Shown here one piece after another: positions 28,687 through 36,849 of a stretch of 64,000 nucleotides of DNA. Source of the DNA: QVMG01 sp032073245. GTDB taxonomy: Bacteria; Bacteroidota; Bacteroidia; Bacteroidales; Tannerellaceae. The translations under genes were made by a program, and so were the position numbers. The stretch covers positions 1 through 64,000 of the forward strand of contig DAMANX010000003.1 in assembly GCA_032073245.1 (NCBI GenBank). The letters are read 5' to 3'. The notes beneath the pieces were generated by a model that saw only the letters and a program-made list of their open reading frames with translations, made no database searches and had not been told where the DNA came from. Within the stretch, counting starts at the first letter, position 1. Each line of letters opens with the position of its first letter.

Positions 28687-28819
28687 TTTTGTCACTACCT
28701 ATGCGCTCTATTATTTTCAGTTCGCTTAATTCTTTTATTCTTCGTTTTGCAGTGCTTAAACTTATATTCAACTTTGTGATAAATCTTCGTAATTGGCTCT
28801 GGCCAGCGCATTATGGAAA
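28687..28819 (-). pseudogene. Decayed, internally deleted fic remnant
   Basis: Read on the minus strand, the first part translates as FHNALARANYEDLSQ, matching FRNALVRANYEDLSK of the intact Fic protein at 38261-39295. After a frameshift the next part gives NISLSTAKRRIKEL and IIERIGSD, nearly identical to that protein's C-terminal winged helix. About 65-70 codons between the two parts are missing. The nucleotide match is strong at 28687-28773 versus 38290-38376, and at 28780-28819 versus 38590-38630. It marks the left edge of the restriction locus. Confidence 0.85.
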
Positions 28820-28867
28820 CTGTTATATTCCTTATCGAATTTTCATCGTTTCCAATTAAACATTCCA

Positions 28868-29983
28868 TTAAATATTTGCTTCCTCTGCAAACTCAACATA
28901 CTCTTCCAATACGGAATCTGTCATATATTCAAGTCGCCTTTCTCGCGACAATTCAATAACTGAATCATACGAAATAAAGCTACATGATTCAGCGAGAGGA
29001 CCCTTATCTAAGAATGCAAAAACCGGCCGGGAGATTTCCTGCAAAACTTTGTCTTTTCTTTCAATAGGAGCAACTATATGAGCATGAATATTAAGATTAG
29101 GCTGTAATGCCATTAAATCTGCCATTCGCAAAATACCTGAGTAGATGGAAGTCGTATGTTCCACTTCAAAAGCTCTTATTATGGAACGCCCTTTAATCCA
29201 TAAAACATCAATGTTTTCTATTGTTTTTAATGTCGCAGTATCGTAGTTTAATGGCAACTGTTCGAGCAAGTTGTTGTTAGTATTCTTCCATAAATCCAAC
29301 ACCCTTTGTCTGTCGCTGCGGGGGATCCATATTTTCATATTCATGCGATCACCGATTTCGGCAAGTAAAGATTGTATTTGAATAGATTCTCTTTGTGTTG
29401 ATGTCGGCTGTTTATTTGTGGATATCATTTCTTCATCTTCCGGTACGGAGACGGGAACTAATTTACTATCTTGCGTTTTTACAGTAATAGCTTTAAGCTT
29501 CTTTTGAAGATTATCAGGAATAGCATAGTTTTTTAATTTGGCCGATTGTTCTGTTAATATCTTTTCTAAATACTTTCCGTCTTCATCATCAAGCCTGCGT
29601 AAACTTCCCCTCACCATAGATGTCCAGCCCAGGCTTTTCTTTGGTAAATCTTTAGTAAACGAAAGAAAATTCCAGCTTATTTTATCGTTTACGGGAATGC
29701 CGTGAACGAGATCCAACCAGACTAATGGTTCAACTTTATGCCTGACGATATAAGGATCATTATTTTCAATAAAGATAGGTTTATCGTCTATAAAATAATC
29801 ACTGGTAACTTCGAACACTCCTACCCAACGGGATAATTTGGTAACATAGCATATTAATTTATCTCCGACTTTAATATTAGCAATACTGTTTTTTTGCCGT
29901 TCTCTGAATCCTGATATTGTTCTGTCGGAATCTGTAAACTTCTTGTGTGTATCCGGTGAGAATAAATTGATGTAATATGCCAT
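28868..29983 (-). CDS. EVE-domain protein with C-terminal PD-(D/E)XK-like nuclease domain
   Basis: 371 residues. The N-terminus (about 1-145) looks like an EVE/PUA-like domain, with YYINLFSPDTH, KVGDKLICYVTKLSRWVGVFEV and LVWLDLVHGIPV; such domains bind modified bases. After a linker (about 150-210) the C-terminus (about 215-350) has IWIPRSDRQRV, then IDVLWIKGRSIIRAFEVEHT. This D...ExE arrangement is that of restriction-endonuclease-fold proteins. The gene lies 35 bp after hsdM, the place where an hsdS specificity subunit would be expected. A modification-dependent nuclease (type IV-like) or an accessory of the type I system are both possible. The domain calls are from sequence pattern; the function is inference. 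Confidence 0.65.
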   Translation of the reverse strand: MAYYINLFSPDTHKKFTDSDRTISGFRERQKNSIANIKVGDKLICYVTKLSRWVGVFEVTSDYFIDDKPIFIENNDPYIVRHKVEPLVWLDLVHGIPVNDKISWNFLSFTKDLPKKSLGWTSMVRGSLRRLDDEDGKYLEKILTEQSAKLKNYAIPDNLQKKLKAITVKTQDSKLVPVSVPEDEEMISTNKQPTSTQRESIQIQSLLAEIGDRMNMKIWIPRSDRQRVLDLWKNTNNNLLEQLPLNYDTATLKTIENIDVLWIKGRSIIRAFEVEHTTSIYSGILRMADLMALQPNLNIHAHIVAPIERKDKVLQEISRPVFAFLDKGPLAESCSFISYDSVIELSRERRLEYMTDSVLEEYVEFAEEANI

Positions 29984-30018
29984 AGGGAAGATATTTTAAA
30001 AATCAGCTATATAATTTA

Positions 30019-31650
30019 TTATTCAATAGTTGGTAAGCCCAACTCTTTCAGAAATTCATTGTGTTTATCCGTATTTGCTTTTATGCTTTTGTTGATCGTT
30101 TCCAGTTTTTCATGTACCTCTTTCAAATCAATCTGCACTTCGTCTTTTGAAGTGCTGACATATCTCGAAATATTCAGATTATAACCATTCTTTTCTATTT
30201 CATCCATGGAAACCCTGCGGGCATACCTTTCGATATATTCAGGTCTGAATTGGTAAGTTTCAACGATTTTATTAATATGTTCATCTTCTAAAGAATTTTG
30301 TCTTTTTCCTTGTTTATATTGTTCCGATGCATTTATAAACAATATATCATCTTGTTTTTTGCATTTTTTTAAAACCAAAATACAAACGGGAATACCTGTT
30401 GAATAGAATAGATTGGAAGGCAAACCGATAACCGTATCTATCTGGTGGTCTTTTAATAGTTTGGTTCGTATTCGTTCTTCTGCTCCGCCACGGAATAAAA
30501 CTCCATGGGGCAATATGATTGCCATAGTACCTTCATCCCTCAGAAAGTGAAGCCCGTGTAATAGAAAGGCAAAATCGGCAGCCGATTTGGGGGCTAAACC
30601 ATGGCTTTTGAAACGAAAATCTTCAGCCAACGTATCGTTGGGTTCCCAACGCAAACTAAAAGGTGGATTAGCAACTATGGCATCAAATTTAATCTTTTTT
30701 GAAGGATTCATTTCATTTAATATATCCCATTGGTTGAGCAAAGTATCTCCGTGAAATATTTCAAACTCAGTGTCTTTCATGCCGTGCAGAAGCATATTCA
30801 TCCGTGCAAGGTTATACGTAGTGATGTTTTTTTCCTGTCCGTATAATTTCCCGATAGTACCACCATTGTCTTTTATTCGCTTTCTCACATTCAATAACAG
30901 CGACCCTGACCCGCAAGCAAAGTCGAGCACTTTATCTAATTTCGGTTTGGTTCCGGTTGTAGGGTCTTGAGAATCTAAAATCACGATCCGGGAAAGAATG
31001 GTTGAAATTTGCTGGGGCGTATAAAACTCTCCCGCCTTTTTCCCCGAACCGGCTGCAAATTGTCCGATCAAATATTCATAAGCATCTCCCAGTGTATCCG
31101 TATCTGTAGAAAAGTCTGCAATTCCTTCGGCTATTTTAGTGATGATCTTACAAAGCTTTTCATTCCTTTCTTCAGATGTTTTTCCAAGCTTTTCAGAGTT
31201 CAGATTGATTTCTGAAAATAATCCTTTAAATGAACTTTCGAACGATTCATTTTCTATGTATCTGAAGCCCTTTTGAAGTGTTTGTAATAAATCACCATTT
31301 TGGGTTCGTGCCAGTTCTGTTATATTGCTCCACAGATATTTGGGTTTGATAACATAATGCACTTTCCTACGCATCTGTTTTTCAAACTCTTCTGTATCTT
31401 CTTCGTTTTTATTGTACCAGATTTCTAAAGGTGGCGTTACAATAGAATCTTTATTTTGACTTGCAGGTGTTTGAGGATAATCCTTACCTAACTCCTTTTT
31501 GGCCGCCTCTTCGTAATTGAAAGATAAATACCTGAGAAAGAGAAATGAAAGCATATAATCTCTGAAATCATCTGCATTCATTGCTCCCCGTAGTTGGTCT
31601 GCTATATCCCAAAGAGTTTTTCCTAATTTATTTTGATCTTGTAGTGTCAT
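30019..31650 (-). CDS. hsdM: Type I restriction-modification DNA methyltransferase subunit
   Basis: 543 residues with the HsdM N-terminal helical domain (about 5-150; LWDIADQLRGAMNADDFRDYML) and an N6-adenine methyltransferase domain. SAM motif I is VLDFACGSGSLLLNV and catalytic motif IV is AIVANPPFSLRW. GEFYTPQQIS precedes them as usual. It should methylate adenine in the target defined by an HsdS subunit. No HsdS is present in the window. The start overlaps the stop of the preceding small open frame by 4 bp (ATGA), so translation is coupled. Confidence 0.93.
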   Translation of the reverse strand: MTLQDQNKLGKTLWDIADQLRGAMNADDFRDYMLSFLFLRYLSFNYEEAAKKELGKDYPQTPASQNKDSIVTPPLEIWYNKNEEDTEEFEKQMRRKVHYVIKPKYLWSNITELARTQNGDLLQTLQKGFRYIENESFESSFKGLFSEINLNSEKLGKTSEERNEKLCKIITKIAEGIADFSTDTDTLGDAYEYLIGQFAAGSGKKAGEFYTPQQISTILSRIVILDSQDPTTGTKPKLDKVLDFACGSGSLLLNVRKRIKDNGGTIGKLYGQEKNITTYNLARMNMLLHGMKDTEFEIFHGDTLLNQWDILNEMNPSKKIKFDAIVANPPFSLRWEPNDTLAEDFRFKSHGLAPKSAADFAFLLHGLHFLRDEGTMAIILPHGVLFRGGAEERIRTKLLKDHQIDTVIGLPSNLFYSTGIPVCILVLKKCKKQDDILFINASEQYKQGKRQNSLEDEHINKIVETYQFRPEYIERYARRVSMDEIEKNGYNLNISRYVSTSKDEVQIDLKEVHEKLETINKSIKANTDKHNEFLKELGLPTIE

Positions 31651-32018
31651 ACTTGTACTGCTTCTGTTTGAATTTCTTCATTAAATATTTGTGGAAAATA
31701 AAAATCATATTTTTCGGTGAATCCTTTAAAAATTCTCTTGAATAGTTCTTTATTGTCATCGCCCATTTCTACGGGGTCGAATATGGAGTATTTACCATGA
31801 CTGAATAATTGTATGGCCCGTTCAAACAGCACTTCGTCATCTAATCCTTCGATACATTTATCAATTCTCTCATAACCAAAAAAAGTGGCAGTCTTTTCCA
31901 GAATACTTCTTAAAGAATTAAAATGATAGGTGTAGATTTTATTTGATTCTACCACTTTCTTCAGCTCGCTTAATACGGCTATATGATGGAAAAAAGGGGT
32001 GTCATTTGTGTCTTGCAA
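31647..32018 (-). CDS. Probable C-terminal remnant of an AAA-type ATPase
   Basis: The first usable start in this frame is TTG at 32018, giving 123 residues. However, the frame stays open upstream to a stop near 32173, inside the 3' end of hsdR, with no ATG. The upstream part reads naturally as protein (LFFNVLFNEFGRQLKSKRYF, LHYKGVNGY). The segment YTYHFNSLRSILEKTATFFGY resembles the tail of large defence-type AAA ATPases that accompany type I restriction genes. I therefore think the 5' part of a longer gene was lost by fusion to hsdR. A genuine small gene starting at TTG is the alternative. It overlaps hsdM by 4 bp. Confidence 0.55.
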   Translation of the reverse strand: MQDTNDTPFFHHIAVLSELKKVVESNKIYTYHFNSLRSILEKTATFFGYERIDKCIEGLDDEVLFERAIQLFSHGKYSIFDPVEMGDDNKELFKRIFKGFTEKYDFYFPQIFNEEIQTEAVQV

Positions 32019-32065
32019 CGCATAGCCATTTACTCCTTTATAGTGTAAAAAGTAGCGTTTGCTCT

Positions 32066-35059
32066 TTAGTTGTCTGCCAAACTCATTGAAGAGTACATTG
32101 AAGAATAAACTATGATGGGTTGAAATTTCCAGCTTAGATCCAATGGCTCTAACAAGTCGGTAAGTTTTTCGCCGTCAAAAATCATCCGGCTCATTATATT
32201 TTCCACAAAGCTTTTTATATCTGCCATTTGCAATCCATGTTTATGAGCAATGGCAGCCAGCTCTTTGTTATATTTGTCCTCTTTAAAATTATCGAATGCT
32301 TTTTTTAATTCGTCCACACCGTATCCTTTCGACCAATCCAGGGCATTGATAAATTCCGTCAGATCCTCCTCTTCTTCCATTAAATTGGAATTGGATTTCA
32401 ACAGGTTAATCACCTGAGATTTGGACATTTTCTGCCTGGCCGGTTTATTTTGCGTATTGTCGGCAATCAGATTCATAATATAGTCATAGTCAATCACAGC
32501 AGAGGCAAACAATACAAATTCGAAATCCAGTTGTTGAATTTCGGACGGTGCATCATCACCTTCTTTCTGTTGCACTTCCCTTAACTGTTTAGCTGTTTCT
32601 ATATACGAACTTCTGAACTCCTGCAACGTTTCAATCGGTAAAATCTCTTCAATGATAGTTTTTTGCTCATCGTTCAAGTCTGTATATTGGTCGAGTTGTG
32701 TTTTAAGCCGTTGCACTTCCTTGAAGTTTTTCACAAAGGTAATCCTTGCTGCATCCCCACGTAAGCCATATACCTCTTGCGGTTCGCAAAGAAGGTTTTG
32801 CTGTTGCATGAAATCTCCCAGTTTTTCTACGGCATCTTTGTACTTTTCAATCATAACAGGAGCAGGATCAACTAACCAAATCTCTCTGGATCGTCCCTTA
32901 TCCTCTTCTCCCGAGAAGAGCGCAATAGCTTCGTTCACGGCATCCTGCTGTGAGCGGAAATCCAGGATATTGCCGTAAGGCTTGGAAGCATTCAGGACCC
33001 GATTGGTTCGCGATAATGCCTGAATTAATTGATGGTATTGCAGCTTTTTGTCCACATACAAGGTGTTCAGGTATTTACTGTCGAAACCAGTGAGCAACAT
33101 ATCTACTACGATAGTAATGTCTATTTTCTTTTTATGCGGATAATCTTTATTGCTGTATTTTTGATCCTTGATGCGTGTTTGCACATCCTGATAGTACAAA
33201 TCAAATTCGTTGATGTGGTGATTCGTACCGTATTGCTTATTGTAATTGGCAATAATTTCTGTTAATGCTTTTTTCTTTTCTTCGGGATTTTGTTTGTTAT
33301 CTTCTTTCTCATCCGTTAAATCTTCCTGAAGCTGTATCACATCTGCTGCATTTTTTTGACTTTGCGGATCTCCCTCCTTGGCAATTAACTGAGCAGGTGG
33401 TGAAAACACACAAGCAACGTTTAAAGGAACATAATCCGGATTCTCATCTTGTTCCTTTTTCTGTATCTCTTTAAATAGCTTATAGTATTCAATGGCATTG
33501 TTAATAGAAGCTGTAGCCAAAAGGGCATTAAATTTCCGATTGTTGGTTGCTCCGTCATGCTTTTTTAAAATAGACTCTACAACCGCTTGCCGGGCCATAC
33601 CATCCTCCGGTATCACATTTTGAGAATCATTACCTTTGAAAAAATCTATATGAAAACGCAATACGTTTCTGTCATCAATGGCATGCGTAATGGTATATTT
33701 ATGCAATTCGTGTTGAAATACATCTTTTGTCTCTTTATATTTTGCCTGATCACCTTCCCGGGTAATATAAGTAGCATTTTTTTCGAAGATCGGAGTACCC
33801 GTGAAACCAAACAACTGTGCATTCGGGAAAAACTCTTTTATTGCTTTATGATTGTCACCAAACTGCGAACGATGGCATTCATCGAAAATAAAAACGATTC
33901 GTTTATTTTTTAATGGCTCCAATCGCTCTTTATAGGTTTCCTGCCCGTTTTTTTCTTTCGTTTTGTTTCGCTTACTGTTTTCATCCAAAGCCAATCCCAG
34001 TTTTTGAATGGTAGTAACAATTACTTTGTCGGCATAATCGGTAGAAAGCAAGCGCCTTACCAATGTTTCGGTATTAGTGTTTTCTTCCACACTTCCTTCC
34101 TGAAATTTATTGAATTCCTCACGGGTCTGTCGGTCGAGGTCTTTCCGGTCAACCACGAACAAGCATTTTTCAATATCCGGATTGTTTTTCAACAGTGTAG
34201 AAGCCTTGAAAGAAGTTAAGGTTTTACCGCTACCTGTGGTATGCCATATATAGCCATTTCCTCTGTTCTGCTCAATGCAATCCACAATGGCTTTCACTGC
34301 ATATATCTGGTATGGGCGCATCACGAGCAGTTTTTGTTCGCTTTCAACCAGTACCATATATTTACTGATCATTTCTCCAAGTGTACACTTCTTCAGAAAT
34401 TCTTCGGTAAAGTCATGCAGGTCATTGATCTTCTTATTGTTTATATCGGCTAACTCATACACTGGAAGGAATTGTTCGTCAGCATTAAATGCAAAGTGCT
34501 GATTTCTGTTGTTCGCAAAATACAACGTTCTGTTTCCATTACTTACGATAAATAATTGCATGAAGCAAAGCAAAGAATTTCCATAACCATTACCCGGCTC
34601 GTTTTTATAATCCACAATTTGCTGCATAGCTTTTCGTGGCGAAATATCCAGTTTTTTTAATTCAATCTGCACAACAGGCAAGCCATTGATCAGAAGAATG
34701 ACGTCATAACGCTGATGACTGTTTTCGGTATTGATGCGCAACTGATGCACAACCTCATAATCGTTCTTACACCAATCTTTAATGTTTACCAACGTGTAGT
34801 ATAAAGGCGTCCCATCTTCGCGTTGAAAGTATAGCCTTTCCCGCAATAGTTTCGATACCGCAAACACATCAGGATTGATTATTTCTTCCCGAAGCCGTAA
34901 AAATTCGCTTTCGGAAAGACGAACCCGGTTGAGTGTTTCAAATTTTACTTTGAAGTTTTGCTCAAGCGTTTTTCGGTCTACAATATCAGGACGGTAGATA
35001 TATTTTAGTCCTTCGAGTTGTTCTATCAGACTTTTTTCTATTTGATGTTCTTTGTTCAT
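32066..35059 (-). CDS. hsdR: Type I restriction enzyme, motor and nuclease subunit
   Basis: 997 residues. The N-terminal nuclease domain has RYDVILLINGLPVVQIELKK, the PD-(D/E)XK core (Asp, then Glu-x-Lys). The SF2 motor has Walker A HTTGSGKT (about 273-280), DEAD-type box FIFDECHRSQFG, the SAT-like LFGFTGTPIF and the later motif QALSRTNRV. The C-terminal helical part ends at DGEKLTDLLEPLDLSWK, typical for HsdR. The following residues (FQPIIVYSSMYSSMSLADN) do not look like the usual HsdR end and correspond to the place where the neighbouring ATPase-like frame begins. The protein may lack its last 30 or so residues. Whether the complex still cuts is unknown. Confidence 0.9.
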   Translation of the reverse strand: MNKEHQIEKSLIEQLEGLKYIYRPDIVDRKTLEQNFKVKFETLNRVRLSESEFLRLREEIINPDVFAVSKLLRERLYFQREDGTPLYYTLVNIKDWCKNDYEVVHQLRINTENSHQRYDVILLINGLPVVQIELKKLDISPRKAMQQIVDYKNEPGNGYGNSLLCFMQLFIVSNGNRTLYFANNRNQHFAFNADEQFLPVYELADINNKKINDLHDFTEEFLKKCTLGEMISKYMVLVESEQKLLVMRPYQIYAVKAIVDCIEQNRGNGYIWHTTGSGKTLTSFKASTLLKNNPDIEKCLFVVDRKDLDRQTREEFNKFQEGSVEENTNTETLVRRLLSTDYADKVIVTTIQKLGLALDENSKRNKTKEKNGQETYKERLEPLKNKRIVFIFDECHRSQFGDNHKAIKEFFPNAQLFGFTGTPIFEKNATYITREGDQAKYKETKDVFQHELHKYTITHAIDDRNVLRFHIDFFKGNDSQNVIPEDGMARQAVVESILKKHDGATNNRKFNALLATASINNAIEYYKLFKEIQKKEQDENPDYVPLNVACVFSPPAQLIAKEGDPQSQKNAADVIQLQEDLTDEKEDNKQNPEEKKKALTEIIANYNKQYGTNHHINEFDLYYQDVQTRIKDQKYSNKDYPHKKKIDITIVVDMLLTGFDSKYLNTLYVDKKLQYHQLIQALSRTNRVLNASKPYGNILDFRSQQDAVNEAIALFSGEEDKGRSREIWLVDPAPVMIEKYKDAVEKLGDFMQQQNLLCEPQEVYGLRGDAARITFVKNFKEVQRLKTQLDQYTDLNDEQKTIIEEILPIETLQEFRSSYIETAKQLREVQQKEGDDAPSEIQQLDFEFVLFASAVIDYDYIMNLIADNTQNKPARQKMSKSQVINLLKSNSNLMEEEEDLTEFINALDWSKGYGVDELKKAFDNFKEDKYNKELAAIAHKHGLQMADIKSFVENIMSRMIFDGEKLTDLLEPLDLSWKFQPIIVYSSMYSSMSLADN

Positions 35060-35086
35060 TAATCTACTTTTACTAAATCTTCAGAA

Positions 35087-35242
35087 TTAGTTATTTATTT
35101 TAAAATCACCTATGTTCCCGTATCCTTTAATCCTCTCCATAATATCACGTGGTAACTAGGATAATCGTTTCAATACCTCATTAATCATGAAATGAAGGCC
35201 TTCCTGATTGTCTTTGGGCAGGTATGCAATAGCATTTTTCAT
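35087..35242 (-). pseudogene. Internally deleted MNT-HEPN nucleotidyltransferase remnant
   Basis: On the minus strand the frame begins MKNAIAYLPKDN and continues NEVLKRL, matching MKNSIAYLPKDK and NEVLKRL of the intact gene at 43632-44522. A stop follows, and then RDIMERIKGYG, which matches the intact C-terminus (RDITVRICKERIEGYGK). Roughly 240 codons between are gone, including the whole nucleotidyltransferase core and HEPN domain. The 120 bp upstream (35243-35360) also matches the intact gene's leader (44523-44640), so the promoter region is a copy too. It marks the right edge of the restriction locus. Confidence 0.88.
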
Positions 35243-35399
35243 TGTCTTGATAAATAGAATCTTAAAAACACAAAACTACTAAAAAAACAACGATAAGCAT
35301 TAACATTTCTACATGAAGTTGTGTCTTTGTGCTACGTTCCTGTTTTTATTCGTTTTGAGCCTGTTTGAACAGGCCTTTATGCATGGCCTCTGTTTAACA

Positions 35400-35494
35400 T
35401 TCCAATATCATTTGTTAATAGCTACTTTTGTTAATGTTTATATTTTCAACGAAAACATTAAACAGAAATTTATAGCTGTTAAACAAACATATTC
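35400..35494. repeat. Long imperfect inverted repeat
   Basis: The left arm (about 35411-35439, TTTGTTAATAGCTACTTTTG and onward) is an imperfect inverse of the right arm (about 35453-35486, AAACATTAAACAG... to TTAAACAAA). A 13-nt A/T-rich loop lies near 35440-35452. It lies between the nucleotidyltransferase remnant and the HU terminator. The AT-rich composition makes chance partial pairing possible. Confidence 0.4.
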
Positions 35495-35511
35495 CAATAC
35501 CGGACTTTTGA

Positions 35512-35547
35512 AAATAAAAAAACACGAACAGAAAACTCTGTCCGTGT
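35512..35547 (-). terminator. Rho-independent terminator of the HU-like gene
   Basis: Minus strand: ACACGGACAGA (35547-35537) pairs with TCTGTTCGTGT (35532-35522) with one mismatch around a 4-nt loop. A T-rich run follows. Confidence 0.8.
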
Positions 35548-35590
35548 CAATCTAGAATCGAGGATTATGTAATCCTTCTCTTATACTCTC

Positions 35591-36025
35591 TTAAAAAGTT
35601 CCTTCCTCCGGTTCTGTTCCCTTTGTATAATCTGTATCCGGAGTGGTGAAACGTAAAATAGAAGCGTTATTCATAACTCCTTTCAGGGCTTCGCCCGGTG
35701 TGAAATGTATGCGACGACGGTAGATACTGTCGACATTTGCATCCTTTTTATCTTCCGCAGCCTTTGCACGGATAGCGGGACGGAAAATGCCGAATTCCCC
35801 AAGTTGCACGCTCTTACCATCATCCAGGTTATTTACCAACACATCTACCAGTCCGGCAATTACCAATTGAACCGTGCCCCGGTGTGCCCCGCAGATCTGG
35901 CTGATTTGTGAACACAACTTTTTGAAAGTAACCTGTCCGGTAGTCACCTGACGGGCTACATACTTCTCCTTCTTCTCTTTGTCAAAACCAAAAACCTGTT
36001 TTGTTACTACATACTTTAACGCCAT
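35591..36025 (-). CDS. HU/IHF-like DNA-binding protein
   Basis: 144 residues. Residues 1-25 (KYVVTKQVFGFDKEKKEKYVARQV) form the N-terminal extension seen in Bacteroidetes HU-related proteins. The HU fold follows: helices with FKKLCSQISQICGAHRGTV, then SVQLGEFGIFRPAIRAKA, then RRRIHFTPGEALK. An acidic tail ends the protein. These proteins bend DNA and are common beside mobile and accessory regions; a role in recombination or regulation is plausible but not shown. Single gene with its own terminator. Confidence 0.85.
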   Translation of the reverse strand: MALKYVVTKQVFGFDKEKKEKYVARQVTTGQVTFKKLCSQISQICGAHRGTVQLVIAGLVDVLVNNLDDGKSVQLGEFGIFRPAIRAKAAEDKKDANVDSIYRRRIHFTPGEALKGVMNNASILRFTTPDTDYTKGTEPEEGTF

Positions 36026-36248
36026 ACGATTTAACTTTTAATCATTATTTAATAAATTAATTGCAAGGCTAATATAGAAGACAGAACAAGGCTCCACAAA
36101 TTATATTTCTAACATTCGCAGGAATGTTTTAAGGCTAGTAATTATATAGTAAATAAAAGGTTCATACGTTTCGAAAACAGTGCACCAAATAGTTTTCATC
36201 CATAACAATAATTTCAGAAAATCCGAGGGAAGTCAAAAACCCACAGAT

Positions 36249-36324
36249 GGAAATATATTGCACTTTCGCTTTTAAATTTCAAACATATTCCATATCTTTG
36301 TATAATAAAGGAAATATATTGCAC
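36249..36324 (+). promoter_or_regulatory. hipBST promoter flanked by a 15-bp direct repeat (candidate operators)
   Basis: GGAAATATATTGCAC occurs at 36249-36263 and again at 36310-36324, the second copy ending 2 bp before the hipB ATG. Between them TATCTTTG (36293-36300) is an exact -7 element. The repeats bracket the promoter, as expected for autoregulation by HipB. No other copy was noticed in the window. Confidence 0.6.
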
Positions 36325-36326
36325 CT

Positions 36327-36554
36327 ATGGATATAAAAGATATAATAAAAAGAAGAAGAGCTGTTTTAAGAATTACTCAGTTGGATTTAGCAGAGCTTTC
36401 GGGAGTCAGTCTAAGGACAATCAAGGATATTGAATCCGGTAAAGCAAACCCTTCTCTTAATATGCTTTCAAAGGTAGCCGATATCCTCGGAATGCAGGTT
36501 GGATTAACTGTAAAAGATATGATTAATGAGACAGGCAGAAGTATATATAAATAA
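36327..36554 (+). CDS. hipB: HipB-like antitoxin/repressor (XRE-type HTH)
   Basis: 75 residues forming a five-helix XRE DNA-binding domain (RITQLDLAELSGVSLRTIKDIESGKANPSLNML). It should bind its own promoter and, in complex with HipS and HipT, repress the operon. It is the first gene of a three-gene operon. The next gene begins inside it (29-bp overlap), which suggests translational coupling. The symbol follows the operon type rather than a database match. Confidence 0.82.
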   Translation: MDIKDIIKRRRAVLRITQLDLAELSGVSLRTIKDIESGKANPSLNMLSKVADILGMQVGLTVKDMINETGRSIYK

Positions 36555-36849
36555 AATTTTGGCAGGTACATTAACTGAAAGTGATAACGGTCAGTTTACA
36601 TTCAGATATGACGATAAGTATTTCAATTCAAAAGATAGTAAAGCCATATCAATTACGCTACCACTTATAGAACAGGAATATCATTCGGATTATTTGTTTC
36701 CATTCTTTTATAATATGTTATCGGAAGGCTCCAATAAACAGCGATATTGCCGTCTTTATAAAATAGATGAAAATGATGATTTCGGATTACTTCTTGCCAC
36801 AGCTAATGAAGATACGATAGGGAATGTAAACATCAAAAGAATAAAATAA
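36526..36849 (+). CDS. hipS: HipS-like protein (HipA N-terminal subdomain as a separate antitoxin)
   Basis: 107 residues covering only the small N-terminal beta-rich subdomain of HipA (AEVYINKILAGTLTESDNGQ, ISITLPLIEQEY, LFPFFYNMLSEG). In classical HipA this is fused to the kinase. In the HipBST systems of enteric bacteria the separate HipS protein neutralises the HipT kinase. The start at 36526 lies inside hipB and the stop overlaps the hipT start by 1 bp (TAATG). This arrangement identifies the operon as HipBST-type rather than HipBA. Confidence 0.8.
   Translation: MRQAEVYINKILAGTLTESDNGQFTFRYDDKYFNSKDSKAISITLPLIEQEYHSDYLFPFFYNMLSEGSNKQRYCRLYKIDENDDFGLLLATANEDTIGNVNIKRIK

Noticed and set aside
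35313..35555. 80-codon plus-strand frame
   Set aside because: It covers the leader copied from the MNT-HEPN gene, an AT-rich inverted repeat and the HU terminator; no start signal or family.
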